Source: an uncultured Dialister sp.
Lineage (GTDB): Bacteria; Bacillota; Negativicutes; Veillonellales; Dialisteraceae
Reading direction: 5' to 3'
Assembly (NCBI GenBank): GCA_934178345.1
Contig: CAKPQG010000041.1
Location: 1 to 11,222 of the forward strand
Length of the DNA stretch: 11,222 nucleotides
Both the position numbers and the translations under genes were made by a program. This document shows, piece after piece, positions 1-7,286 of this stretch. The notes under the pieces are model-generated. The model was not told the origin of the DNA. It was given only the letters and a program-made list of their open reading frames with translations, and ran no database searches. Numbering within the stretch: the first letter of the stretch is position 1; each line of letters begins with the position of its first letter.

Positions 1-77
1 AGAATATACCCGATCATATCGGACAAAATAAAGTTCACCCAATGCACCTATGAAAATGGGGGTAATACATGGGGGAA

Positions 78-126
78 CCGACCTCTGAGGAGGTCGGAAA
101 GCCGAGGCGGCTTGCCTCGGCTTTTT
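78..126 (+). terminator. Tandem-hairpin terminator of the upstream transcription unit
   Basis: Two perfect stem-loops lie back to back. CCGACCTC (78-85) pairs with GAGGTCGG (90-97) across a TGAG loop. GCCGAGGC (101-108) pairs with GCCTCGGC (114-121) across a 5-base loop and is followed by a run of T (122-126). The second hairpin with its U-run is a classical Rho-independent terminator; the first is an extra 8-bp stem directly before it. It ends whatever is transcribed into the window from the left and separates it from the mre operon. The upstream product cannot be identified: two short frames end before the hairpins (at about 30 and 50) and neither tail is recognisable; a non-coding RNA is also possible. 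Confidence 0.85.
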
Positions 127-384
127 ATTATGCCTTTTCTTTATGTTTTAGCAGCGACTCCCTGATCACAGTTCGATGGTTCGGCATCGTATAATTCCTT
201 GGCTATGGCGCTTCCAAACCGTCTCTTTCTACTGTATTCTCCATGGTAAACATGCTATAATAATAAGACGTTTCGTTTGAATACATCGGACAGAGACGGG
301 GGCTGCGCATCATGAGGCAAAGTGCTTATCAGAATCACCGCGCTTCCGGATGCGACGCAGACTTTCGCTGTATCCCATGGGTCT
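127..384. other. Leader region upstream of the mre operon, no gene seen
   Basis: This stretch between the upstream terminator and the inverted-repeat element contains no convincing coding frame. It is more AT-rich than the operon. A TATAAT hexamer occurs at 190-195 without a good -35 box, and a better extended -10 promoter lies at 253-261. An ATG at 312 opens a 79-codon frame, but two thirds of that frame is the MITE-like element, so I do not call it a gene. Confidence 0.6.
233..261 (+). promoter_or_regulatory. Candidate extended -10 promoter for the mre operon
   Basis: TGCTATAAT at 253-261 is a perfect TATAAT preceded by a TG one base upstream, the extended -10 pattern of sigma-70/SigA promoters. 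The hexamer 17 bases upstream, TGTATT at 233-238, is a poor -35 box, which extended -10 promoters tolerate. Transcription would start near 268 and give a leader of roughly 330 bases before mreB, with the MITE-like hairpin inside it. No other good promoter is visible before mreB. The assignment rests on sequence pattern only. Confidence 0.6.
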
Positions 385-551
385 TTAAGGAAACACTGAT
401 TCAATCGTTGTCAGATTTTACTCTTGAAATTTTATACATGGCGAGGAATAACCTGACGCGAATAGCGAGCTATTTAAGGAAGGTTATGACGAAGCCATGC
501 ATAAAATTTCTTGTGGAATCTGACTCTGCGATTGAATCAGCGTTTCCTTAA
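385..551. mobile_element. MITE-like 167-bp imperfect inverted-repeat element
   Basis: The outer 23 bases (385-407) match the reverse complement of the last 23 (529-551) at 22 positions, differing only at 395. Similarity continues inward: CATGGC near 437-442 answers GCCATG at 494-499, and the AAATTTTATACATGGC side resembles GCCATGCATAAAATTT on the other. The centre closes with AATAGC (461-466), GA, GCTATT (469-474). The whole sequence can therefore fold into one long hairpin. TTAA stands at both ends and could be a duplicated target site or, being its own complement, the end of the repeat itself. There is no transposase; the frame running through it is not a recognisable protein. This is the form of a non-autonomous miniature element mobilised in trans. 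It lies between the promoter and mreB. Copies elsewhere in the genome cannot be seen from here. Confidence 0.7.
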
Positions 552-598
552 CACTGGGGGAGCTCTGTACCGGCCTTTATATATCGTGAGGGTTTACC

Positions 599-1633
599 AT
601 GAAAATGTTTCGAGGACTATCGAACTGGATCGGTATCGACATGGGGTCGTCCCAAGTCCGTATCTACCAGGAGAATAAAGTGATCCTTGCCGAAGCGAGT
701 ACGGTCGCGGTGGATAACATCGACGGTCATGTACTGGGTTTTGGCACGGAGGCGCTCATTCATTACCATAAGGCGCCGGAGAATATTTCTCTGGAGTGGC
801 CGGTACAGAATGGCGTCATCGCTGACTATGATATGACGAAGGCGATGCTTCGTTTTTTCATCCGCAAATCGCTTCACCATGCGGTGTCGCGTCCGACGGT
901 GATGATTTCCATTCCGGGTGAGACGAGCTCGGTCACGCGCCATGCGCTGGTGGATGCTTTGATCCATGCCGGCGCGCAGCATGTGTATCTCCTTCCTTCG
1001 CCGGCGGCTGCGGCCATCGGGATGGGGAAGGATATGTTGGCACCGTCTGTGATCTTTTCTCTTGTCATCGGGCGTGACGTTTCTGATGCGGGGCTTTACA
1101 GTTGCGGAGGGATTGTCGCGCAGGAGGGGATCCCTTTCGGCGGGCATCATATCGATAAGGGGATCTGTCAGTATCTGCAGGATAAGTACCAGATCATGAT
1201 CGGGCTGGATCAGGCGGAGAAGCTGAAGAGTGAAGTGATTTCTCTCAAAACGGCGGATGGACAGGCGACATTCACCATCCGCGGGCGCAGGATCCGTGAC
1301 GGCGTGGAAGTGGTGGTGGAGCTTTCCACGGAGGAATTAAGGCCGGTGATGCAGCGTATCCTGCAGCCGGTCCTGAAGCTCATCCGTCGTGTCCTTCGTG
1401 AGGCGAAGCCGGAGATGGCGGGCGATCTTCTGAAGAATGGTCTGCTTCTATCCGGCGGCAGTGCGCTTCTGGATGGGCTGAAGGACTGGCTCGCCGGAGA
1501 GCTGCATATGCCTGTCTTCGTACCGGCTCTGCCGGGGGATGTATTGGCCGTGGGCTGCTATCAGGCTCTTGGTATGTATAAGGATCTGCCGCTTCTCATT
1601 GAGAACGGTGAAAAATATTATGGAGGCGCTTGA
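599..1633 (+). CDS. mreB: MreB-like actin-fold protein with degenerate nucleotide-binding loops
   Basis: This is the cytoplasmic bacterial-actin scaffold that organises the elongasome under the membrane. The 344 residues match MreB length and layout: a phosphate-1 loop GIDMGSSQ (12-19), the MreB block NGVIADYDMTKAML (71-84), PSPAAAAIGMG (133-143) and a C-terminal LLSGGSALLDGL (283-294). Several hallmark residues are altered. The usual EEPxAAAIG reads PSPAAAAIG, so both glutamates are missing, including the one thought to activate the attacking water. The phosphate-2 motif DIGGGTTE reads VIGRDVSD (156-163). The adenosine-side GGG is GGS. ATP hydrolysis is therefore doubtful, though the fold looks intact and the frame is undamaged. 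The start at 599 has GTGAGGG at 586-592, 6 bases upstream; an in-frame ATG at 605 is less well placed. It is the first gene of the operon. Confidence 0.93.
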   Translation: MKMFRGLSNWIGIDMGSSQVRIYQENKVILAEASTVAVDNIDGHVLGFGTEALIHYHKAPENISLEWPVQNGVIADYDMTKAMLRFFIRKSLHHAVSRPTVMISIPGETSSVTRHALVDALIHAGAQHVYLLPSPAAAAIGMGKDMLAPSVIFSLVIGRDVSDAGLYSCGGIVAQEGIPFGGHHIDKGICQYLQDKYQIMIGLDQAEKLKSEVISLKTADGQATFTIRGRRIRDGVEVVVELSTEELRPVMQRILQPVLKLIRRVLREAKPEMAGDLLKNGLLLSGGSALLDGLKDWLAGELHMPVFVPALPGDVLAVGCYQALGMYKDLPLLIENGEKYYGGA

Positions 1634-1635
1634 TC

Positions 1636-2550
1636 GTGATATTTTTTGGCAGAAAAAAGATGGCCGCCGCGGTCGCACTCTTTGTTTTCATGGGCGCATG
1701 CGGCTGGTTCTGGCGGCATAGGGAGTATATCCCTTTCATTTCGCAGCCGCTTTCTATCGGTGCGGCGCCTTTCAACTATACCGCGAGCAAGACAGCGCTT
1801 TCTTTCACACAGGGGCTTGACTTACTTTCCGGTGTGTGGGAGAACTGGAGTGAGCTGGATGCGCTCCGGAAGGAAAATGAAAGTCTTCGCGCGGAGCAGA
1901 CGCAGTATAGAGAGATTCTCGCGGAGAATATCCGGCTGAAGAGTCTCCTTTCGTTCAAGCAGGGCTATAAGCAGTACCACCTGACGGGGGCATCTGTCAT
2001 CACGCGCGACTATGGCGGATGGACACAGACACTGGTCGTGGATCGCGGCAGTGACAGCGGCATCCAGAAATATATGCCGGTCATCGTCCCGACGGGGCTG
2101 GTGGGTTTTGTAAGTGAAGTGTATCAGAATTCCGCGCGCGTGCAGCTCCTTCTGGATCCGCGTACATCGGTGGGGGGAATCGTTGCGCGGCCGGCTTCGC
2201 GCGTGGTGGCGATGGTTTCCGGGAACAGCAGTGAACCTGGCAAGCTCTCTTTCGTGAATCTGCCGCGAGAGGCAGACGTCATCAAGGGAGATACCATCGT
2301 GGCATCCGGCTATGGCGGGGTGTATCCGAAGGGGATGGTCATCGGTACGGTCGAGCAGGTGGATGTCGACTCCATCGGCGGCACGCAGGTGGCACGCATT
2401 GTTCCGGCGGCTGATTTCTCTCATCTGGAAGAGGTCTTCATCATCACAGACCATATTCAGCGGGCAACGCCAGAGAGTATCCTGGTGAAGCCGCCGAAGA
2501 AGGAACCGCCGATGAATCCTAATAAACATCAGGCAGGTGAGAAGGAATGA
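1636..2550 (+). CDS. mreC: Rod shape-determining protein MreC
   Basis: MreC is a bitopic membrane protein whose periplasmic beta domain binds PBP2 and links MreB to cell-wall synthesis. The 304-residue product has a basic N-terminus (GRKK), one transmembrane segment at about 9-25, a coiled coil at about 70-105 (WSELDALRKENESLRAEQ and on), and a two-barrel MreC domain at about 116-265 with VVDRGSDSGI, PTGLVGFV and LLLDPRTSVGGIVAR. The C-terminal 30 residues are charged and proline-rich. I chose GTG at 1636 because GGAGG at 1622-1626 lies 9 bases before it; TTG at 1630 is also in frame but only 3 bases from that site. The start is 2 bases after the mreB stop, so translation is probably coupled. 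Confidence 0.95.
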   Translation: MIFFGRKKMAAAVALFVFMGACGWFWRHREYIPFISQPLSIGAAPFNYTASKTALSFTQGLDLLSGVWENWSELDALRKENESLRAEQTQYREILAENIRLKSLLSFKQGYKQYHLTGASVITRDYGGWTQTLVVDRGSDSGIQKYMPVIVPTGLVGFVSEVYQNSARVQLLLDPRTSVGGIVARPASRVVAMVSGNSSEPGKLSFVNLPREADVIKGDTIVASGYGGVYPKGMVIGTVEQVDVDSIGGTQVARIVPAADFSHLEEVFIITDHIQRATPESILVKPPKKEPPMNPNKHQAGEKE

Positions 2551-3038
2551 GCGGCTATGCACTGGCTTTTTTGAGCTTCTTCGTTTTTCTCGTGCAGTCC
2601 TCGGTGATGCCATTCTTTTTCTCAGGGCTGCATCAGCCGGATCTGTGGCTGGCCGTCATCGTCCTTGCGACGCTGATCTTTGATAACAAGACCGCGATGA
2701 CGCTGGCGCTCGTAGGCGGGCTCCTTACGGATCTTGTGACGGGAAATCTTTTCGGACTGCATCTCCTGCCGTACCTGGCGATCGCTGGGCTGTATCTCGC
2801 TTTGGGGAGGAAGCGCTACAATCGTCACTGGTACATTTCGCTCTTTGCGATGATGCTGGCTTCGCTCCTCTATGCGCTGCTGTCTTGGCTGGTGCTTTTC
2901 GCAGCCGGTAGCCATGTCTTCTCGATTTCTTATATCCTGTACTTTGTGATGAGCACCACCTTCATGAATGGAGCGGCCGTGCTCGTTCTTCACAGGCCGC
3001 TGTGGGCCATGAAACGGGAGGGAGAACCGAAGTGGTGA
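2547..3038 (+). CDS. mreD: Rod shape-determining membrane protein MreD
   Basis: MreD is the small polytopic partner of MreC in the elongasome. The 163-residue product is almost wholly hydrophobic with about five membrane segments. It shows the family features: an N-terminal FFVFLVQSSVMPFF segment, HQPDLWLAVIV, then GGLLTDLVTGNLFGLHLLPYL, the conserved G-x-DLxxG-x-xGLxxL region. Its ATG overlaps the mreC stop in ATGA (2547-2550), with AGGTGA at 2535-2540 as ribosome binding site 6 bases upstream. The length is normal for the family. The extreme C-terminus (KREGEPKW) is hydrophilic and overlaps the start of mrdA. Confidence 0.95.
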   Translation: MSGYALAFLSFFVFLVQSSVMPFFFSGLHQPDLWLAVIVLATLIFDNKTAMTLALVGGLLTDLVTGNLFGLHLLPYLAIAGLYLALGRKRYNRHWYISLFAMMLASLLYALLSWLVLFAAGSHVFSISYILYFVMSTTFMNGAAVLVLHRPLWAMKREGEPKW

Positions 3039-4909
3039 ATAAACATGTGCCCTCGATTCTCAGTGGGCTTTTGAAAAATACGGAGGAGTCCCGCTATGCG
3101 CGTATGATCTATGCGGCGATCTTCCTCCTGCTCGTCTTAGGGCTGCGTCTCTTCTATATGCAGGTCATTCAGGGCGGGTACTATAAAGAAGAAGCGGATG
3201 GGAACCGCATCCGCCATCTCCCCATGCAGGCGATGCGCGGTGTCATGTATGACCGGAACGGCGTGATCCTTGCGGGGTCTCGCTCGGCATACAGTGTCGT
3301 CATGCCGGTCGACCGCAAGGGGAATACGCTCTCCGATGAGGCGCTTACCCGCCTGTCGCAGCTGCTTCATGTGCCGACTGCGGATATCAAGAAAAAGATC
3401 GAAGACAATAAGCTGGCCTTCGGTGCGATCTATCTGGCAAACGATGTCGGCATCGATGTCGCGACGCAGATCGAAGAGAAGAAGGATGAATTCCCCGGCA
3501 TCGAAATCGAAGTGAATCCGCTGCGCGTATATCCGCTGGGCAATGCGGGGGCGCAGGTCTTAGGCTATGTCGGTGAAGCGGGGCCGGATGACAGGGACGT
3601 CGAAGGAAATCCGTATACGACCACGACCCTGATCGGCCGTGCGGGTCTTGAGAGCCGCTATAACAATTATCTCGAAGGCAAGAATGGCTCAAAGACGGTC
3701 GAAGTCAATGCATCGGGCCAGCCTGTCCGCTATGTGGGCGGCACGCCGTCTGTCACGGGGAACAGCGTGCGCCTGACGCTCGATGCGAATCTGCAGAAAG
3801 CGGCAGAGGATGCGATGGAAGCACAGGTGAAGACGCTCGTCCATGGCGGCGTCATGCCGACGGGGGCTTTGGCGGTGGCTGTCGATCCGAATAGTGGCGC
3901 GATCCTCGCGATGGCCAGCTGGCCGAGCTATGATCCGAACCGCTTCAGTAAGGGGATCTCCTCGAAAGACTGGAATGAGATCGTCAATAATAAGAATCAT
4001 CCGATGCAGAACCGCACGATCCAGTCGATGTATCCGCCCGGATCGCTCTTCAAAGTCATCACGGGCGCGGCAGCGCTCGAGGCGAAGGTGACGACGCCGG
4101 AAGAGCGTATCTTCGACAGCGGCAAGCACTGGCTCGTCGATAAGAGAAACTCGGAGGGCGAAGCCTTCGGATGGATCAATTTCTATGAAGCGATCGAAAA
4201 GTCGGATAACGTCTATTTCTATGAAATGGGACGTCGTGCGGGCATCGACCGCATCTCCCATATGGCGGAGGAATTCGGTCTGGGGAAAACGACAGGCATC
4301 GACCTTGCCGGAGAATCGGACGGTAATGTCGCAAGCGAAGCCTACAAGATGAAAGTCTTCAAGCAGGACTGGTATCTCGGGGAGACGATGGATGCCGCGA
4401 TCGGACAGAGCTTCACGCTGACGACGCCGCTGCAGATGGCGATGGTGTACTCGGCGATCGCCAATGGCGGTTTCCGCTACCAGCCATACCTTGTGAACCG
4501 CATCGATCAGCTGGATGGGACGCCGCTCAAGATCTTCTCGCCGGAGAAGGTGGGGACGCTTCCTGTATCTAAGGATACGCTCGATGCGATCCACAAGGGG
4601 CTTCGGATGGTCATGAGCAAGGATGGGACAGGCGGACAGCTCTTCGAGCATTATCCGATCTCGATCGCCGGCAAGTCCGGTACGGCGGAAACGAATGGTC
4701 TCGATAACGGCTGGTTCGTGGCGTATGCGCCTTTCGATAAGCCGGAGGTCGTGATCCTGTGCATGTTCGAACACAGCGGCTTCGGCTCAGAGTCCGCGGC
4801 ACCGGTCGTCAAGAAGATGATGGATGCCTATTTCCATATCGGAGATTATTCGCCGGCAAAGCTGAAGGCAGCGGATGAGGCGAAGGCAGGAGGCAAAAAG
4901 AATGGCTGA
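3032..4909 (+). CDS. mrdA: Penicillin-binding protein 2 (class B transpeptidase, MrdA)
   Basis: This enzyme cross-links peptidoglycan peptides during elongation, acting outside the inner membrane in complex with RodA. The product is about 625 residues: one N-terminal membrane anchor (YAAIFLLLVLGLRLFYMQVI), a PBP dimerisation domain beginning MRGVMYDRNGVILA, and a C-terminal transpeptidase domain. All three catalytic motifs are present: SLFK with nucleophile Ser338 and Lys341 (preceded by YPPG), SDN at 391-393, and KSGT at 548-551. Their spacing matches PBP2. GTG at 3032 is preferred, since GGGAG at 3020-3024 is 7 bases upstream; GTG at 3035 forms a GTGA overlap with the mreD stop and is the alternative. 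GTG at 3002 is also in frame but would add ten residues inside mreD. Confidence 0.97.
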   Translation: MVNKHVPSILSGLLKNTEESRYARMIYAAIFLLLVLGLRLFYMQVIQGGYYKEEADGNRIRHLPMQAMRGVMYDRNGVILAGSRSAYSVVMPVDRKGNTLSDEALTRLSQLLHVPTADIKKKIEDNKLAFGAIYLANDVGIDVATQIEEKKDEFPGIEIEVNPLRVYPLGNAGAQVLGYVGEAGPDDRDVEGNPYTTTTLIGRAGLESRYNNYLEGKNGSKTVEVNASGQPVRYVGGTPSVTGNSVRLTLDANLQKAAEDAMEAQVKTLVHGGVMPTGALAVAVDPNSGAILAMASWPSYDPNRFSKGISSKDWNEIVNNKNHPMQNRTIQSMYPPGSLFKVITGAAALEAKVTTPEERIFDSGKHWLVDKRNSEGEAFGWINFYEAIEKSDNVYFYEMGRRAGIDRISHMAEEFGLGKTTGIDLAGESDGNVASEAYKMKVFKQDWYLGETMDAAIGQSFTLTTPLQMAMVYSAIANGGFRYQPYLVNRIDQLDGTPLKIFSPEKVGTLPVSKDTLDAIHKGLRMVMSKDGTGGQLFEHYPISIAGKSGTAETNGLDNGWFVAYAPFDKPEVVILCMFEHSGFGSESAAPVVKKMMDAYFHIGDYSPAKLKAADEAKAGGKKNG

Positions 4910-5747
4910 GATCGTATCCTTTGCTTCTGGCAAGGGCGGCGTGGGGAAGACGCTCCTCACCGCTGCTCTGGGGATCTTCCTCTCCCGGAAGGGGAAGAAA
5001 GTCCTCCTCATTGACGGGGATATGGGCATGAGAAATATGGATCTCGTGCTGGGGCTGGAAAATGAATGCTTCTATCATGTGATGGATCTGGCGGAAGGCC
5101 GCTGCTTTGCGAAAGATGTCATCCTGGAAGTGAATGACCATCTGGATTTCCTGCCGGCAGCGCAGAATGATACCTGGGAGACGGTCTTCCCTGCGGCGAT
5201 GGATACCGTGCTGGAAGATGTGGAGGATAAGTATGACTACATCCTCCTCGACTGTCCGGCGGGGCGAGGGGAGGGCATCCGTTTTGCGGAGCATCTCTCG
5301 GATCATATGTTCCTCGTCGTGGCGCCGTCATGGGCGTCGAAGCGGAATGCAGAGCATCTCATGACGGGACCGCGCAAGCGGTACATGACCTATGTGCTGA
5401 ACCAGTTCTCCCTCTCGGGGAATACGCAGATTTCCTTGACGGACATGCTGGAGACGCTCGATGAAGAGTCCGTCTCAGCCATCATCCCGTATACAGAGGA
5501 GGCAGACCGTCTCGCGCATCAGGGAGAGCTTTCGGATTTCGCGGAAAAGGGGGCGCTCGGTGAAGCGCTCGCTCTTTTCTGGAAATCGTATAAAGAAGAG
5601 AAACAGATCCCGCTTTCGCGCTGGAAGAAGCTGCTCTTGAAAGCAGAAGAGGAGAATGCGCGGGAGAAGGCACCTGTGAAGACGGCGCCGGCCGGCCTTT
5701 CCTGGCACTCCGGCAGCCGCTTGTATAAATGGCAGAGGAGGAGATAA
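4902..5747 (+). CDS. minD: MinD-like deviant Walker A ATPase, without a minC or minE neighbour
   Basis: MinD/ParA-family ATPases dimerise on ATP; MinD on the membrane recruits MinC to block division at the poles. The 281-residue product has the deviant Walker A motif KGGVGKT (11-17, with signature Lys11 and Lys16), the MinD block DGDMGMRNMDLVLGLE (38-53) and Walker B DCPAG (117-121). It departs from typical MinD: the motif after Walker B is RGEGI rather than IExGF, and the C-terminus (from about 255, ending GSRLYKWQRRR) lacks the canonical FLKRLFG-type amphipathic membrane anchor, though it is strongly basic. ATG 4902 has AGGAGG at 4888-4893, 8 bases upstream, and overlaps the mrdA stop by 8 bases. 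In related operons minC usually stands here; it is absent. FlhG or another ParA relative is possible, but position favours MinD. Confidence 0.85.
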   Translation: MAEIVSFASGKGGVGKTLLTAALGIFLSRKGKKVLLIDGDMGMRNMDLVLGLENECFYHVMDLAEGRCFAKDVILEVNDHLDFLPAAQNDTWETVFPAAMDTVLEDVEDKYDYILLDCPAGRGEGIRFAEHLSDHMFLVVAPSWASKRNAEHLMTGPRKRYMTYVLNQFSLSGNTQISLTDMLETLDEESVSAIIPYTEEADRLAHQGELSDFAEKGALGEALALFWKSYKEEKQIPLSRWKKLLLKAEEENAREKAPVKTAPAGLSWHSGSRLYKWQRRR

Positions 5748-5751
5748 CGGA

Positions 5752-6867
5752 ATGAATCTCATTCGGTACTGGCGGCGCATCGACAGCACGCTGCTGATGG
5801 CTGTCCTGGGCCTTGCCGTCATCTGTCTTCTGATCATTGCGAGCGCCACCCATGCGAATATGGATGGACAGCCGGGGCAGTATGACTTCGTCATGAAGCA
5901 GGGGGTCTTCCTGGTCGGCGGACTTATCATCGCGGGGGGCTCGCTCTATTTTGACTACAGGAAACTCTATCGCTTCGTACCTATCCTCTACGGGATCAAT
6001 GCGATCCTGCTTCTGGTCGTCAAATTCGCCGGAACAAGTGCGCTCGGGGCGCAGCGCTGGATCCAGATCGGCCCTTTCACGCTGCAGCCTTCGGAATTTG
6101 CGAAAATCATCATGATCATCTGTCTGGCAAGGCTCATGGCGAATGACAAATCCGGCTTCCAGACATGGAAGAGCCTTCTGCCTGTCGCGGGTATGATGGC
6201 ACTTCCGACACTTCTGATCTTCATCCAGCCGGACCTTGGTACGAGCCTTGTCTTCGCGGCCATCACCTTCGGCATGCTTTATATTTCCGGACTCAAGATG
6301 CAGCTCGTGAAACGCGCCTTTCTTGCGTTCGTCGTAGTCTTCCCGCTCATCTGGTTCTTCGTGCTGCACAGCTACCAGAAGATGCGTATCCTTGTCCTCT
6401 TCAATCCGGATGTCGATCCGTATGGCTCCGGCTACCATGTCATCCAGTCGAAGATATCCATCGGCAGCGGCGGCTTTATCGGGCAGGGGCTCTTCGAAGG
6501 TACGCAGAGCCAGCTGAATTTCCTCCCGGAAAATCACACCGACTTCATCTTCTCCGTCATCGGGGAAGAGCTGGGCTTCGTCGGAGCGATCTTTGTCCTC
6601 TTTTTGTTTTTCGTCCTTTTATACAGGACACTCATGATTTCCCGCTCTTCGGGGGATGCCTTTGGCAGCCTGCTCGCCTGTGGGATCTTTTCCATGTGGC
6701 TCTTCCAGATCTTCATCAATGTCGGCATGACGCTCGGCATCATGCCCGTCACCGGCATCCCGCTGCCCTTCATGAGCTACGGCGGCTCGGCCCTTCTCAT
6801 GAACCTTCTCTGCGTGGGGCTACTGATGAATATCTATTTAAGAAGAAAGAAATTGATGTTTGATTGA
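5752..6867 (+). CDS. rodA: RodA, SEDS-family peptidoglycan glycosyltransferase
   Basis: RodA polymerises lipid II into glycan strands for side-wall growth, paired with PBP2. The 371-residue polytopic protein has about ten membrane segments and the family's landmarks: GAQRWIQIGPFTLQPSEFAK (99-118), QPDLGTS (159-165), the large extracellular loop with SKISIGSGG and LPENHTDFIF, where Asp264 corresponds to the catalytic aspartate, and PLPFMSYGGSALL near the C-terminus. AGGAGGAG at 5736-5743 stands 8 bases before the ATG, and only 4 bases separate it from the minD-like stop. RodA is preferred over FtsW or SpoVE because of linkage to mreBCD and mrdA. A heptad repeat array begins 4 bases after its stop and no conventional U-run terminator follows. 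Confidence 0.96.
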   Translation: MNLIRYWRRIDSTLLMAVLGLAVICLLIIASATHANMDGQPGQYDFVMKQGVFLVGGLIIAGGSLYFDYRKLYRFVPILYGINAILLLVVKFAGTSALGAQRWIQIGPFTLQPSEFAKIIMIICLARLMANDKSGFQTWKSLLPVAGMMALPTLLIFIQPDLGTSLVFAAITFGMLYISGLKMQLVKRAFLAFVVVFPLIWFFVLHSYQKMRILVLFNPDVDPYGSGYHVIQSKISIGSGGFIGQGLFEGTQSQLNFLPENHTDFIFSVIGEELGFVGAIFVLFLFFVLLYRTLMISRSSGDAFGSLLACGIFSMWLFQIFINVGMTLGIMPVTGIPLPFMSYGGSALLMNLLCVGLLMNIYLRRKKLMFD

Positions 6868-6871
6868 TTGG

Positions 6872-6960
6872 GGACTAGTGACTGGTGACTGGTGGCTGGT
6901 GACTAGGGACTAGGAGACTAGGAGACTAGGAGACTAGGAGACTAGGAGACTAGGAGACTA
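6872..6960 (+). repeat. Heptad/octad tandem array R1 after rodA
   Basis: Six degenerate heptads of the form KGRCTRG (6872-6913: GGACTAG, TGACTGG twice, TGGCTGG, TGACTAG, GGACTAG) pass without a break into five exact octads GAGACTAG (6914-6953) and a partial sixth. The period therefore changes from 7 to 8 inside one array. The G-rich strand is the rodA sense strand and the array begins 4 bases after the rodA stop. A tail TTTCTCACAT (6967-6976) follows, as after array R5. Confidence 0.95.
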
Positions 6961-6977
6961 AGAGCCTTTCTCACATT

Positions 6978-7006
6978 GTCATTTCGAGCGAAGCGAGAAA
7001 TCTTTT
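6978..7006 (+). repeat. Dispersed extragenic motif GTCATTTCGAGCGAAGCGAG, copy 1
   Basis: The sequence GTCATTTCGAGCGAAGCGAG is followed by AAATCTTTT. A near-identical copy occurs on the opposite strand at 10929-10957 and a diverged start of it at 10858-10870. It can form an imperfect hairpin with ATTTC/GAAAT ends. Similar GTCATTTCGAGCG or GTCATCCTGAGCG strings are a common kind of intergenic repeat in bacterial genomes; function is unknown. Confidence 0.7.
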
Positions 7007-7058
7007 ATACATCGTCTGCTTGGAACGCATTTCCCCACTCTCTTTCATGCCGCCAGTG

Positions 7059-7101
7059 CCCTATCCGCCCCTTCGGGGCACCTTCCCCTGGAGGGGAAGG
7101 C
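7059..7101 (+). repeat. Twin-hairpin module, copy A
   Basis: A CCCTATCC lead is followed by hairpin 1, GCCCC-TTC-GGGGC (7067-7079), and hairpin 2, CCTTCCCCT-GG-AGGGGAAGG (7081-7100). This is the reference copy of a module seen five times in the window in both orientations. There is no U-run, so it is not a standard terminator. It is non-coding. Confidence 0.8.
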
Positions 7102-7129
7102 TATTAAGTTAAGTGGCAGAACGTTCTTG

Positions 7130-7168
7130 GCTCCCCATCGGGGGAGCTGCCCGAAGGGCTGAGGGGGC
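7130..7168 (-). repeat. Twin-hairpin module, copy B
   Basis: On the + strand GCTCCCC-ATCG-GGGGAGC (7130-7147) is followed by GCCC-GAA-GGGC (7149-7159) and then TGAGGGGGC. Read on the - strand this is the same order as copy A: C-rich lead, small hairpin with a TTC loop, then the larger C/G hairpin. Confidence 0.8.
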
Positions 7169-7246
7169 TACGTAGCGGTATTGCATGAAAGTGTTGGAAT
7201 ATCGATAGCATCGGACTATTCAACATAGCACGCTATACCGCTAGCA

Positions 7247-7286
7247 TGCCCCCATTGCCTTCGGCACTTCCCCCGAAGGGGGAAGC
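7247..7286 (+). repeat. Twin-hairpin module, copy C
   Basis: A GCCCCCAT lead is followed by TGCC-TTC-GGCA (7256-7266) and CTTCCCCC-GAA-GGGGGAAG (7267-7285). It has the same architecture as copies A and B with different stem sequences. It faces copy B inside the nested inverted-repeat island. Confidence 0.8.

Noticed and set aside
1..77. 3' part of a structured RNA such as 6S RNA or tmRNA
   Set aside because: No tmRNA CCA end, SRP tetraloop region or RNase P signature is visible in the short segment, and a coding tail is equally possible, so no call was made.
312..551. 79-codon open frame upstream of mreB
   Set aside because: From 385 to its stop it consists of the MITE-like inverted repeat; there is no ribosome binding site of note, no recognisable protein and an amino-acid mix typical of chance translation.
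1630..1635. TTG start for mreC at 1630
   Set aside because: It is only 3 bases from the GGAGG site and overlaps the mreB stop; GTG at 1636 has better spacing.
3689..4774. 361-codon frame on the - strand opposite mrdA
   Set aside because: It is a shadow of the PBP2 gene; the composition is Arg/His/Asp-rich and there are no motifs, while the + frame carries all three transpeptidase motifs.
6165..6863. 232-codon + strand frame inside rodA
   Set aside because: Another frame of rodA with a composition rich in His, Arg and Pro; rodA itself has the SEDS signatures throughout.
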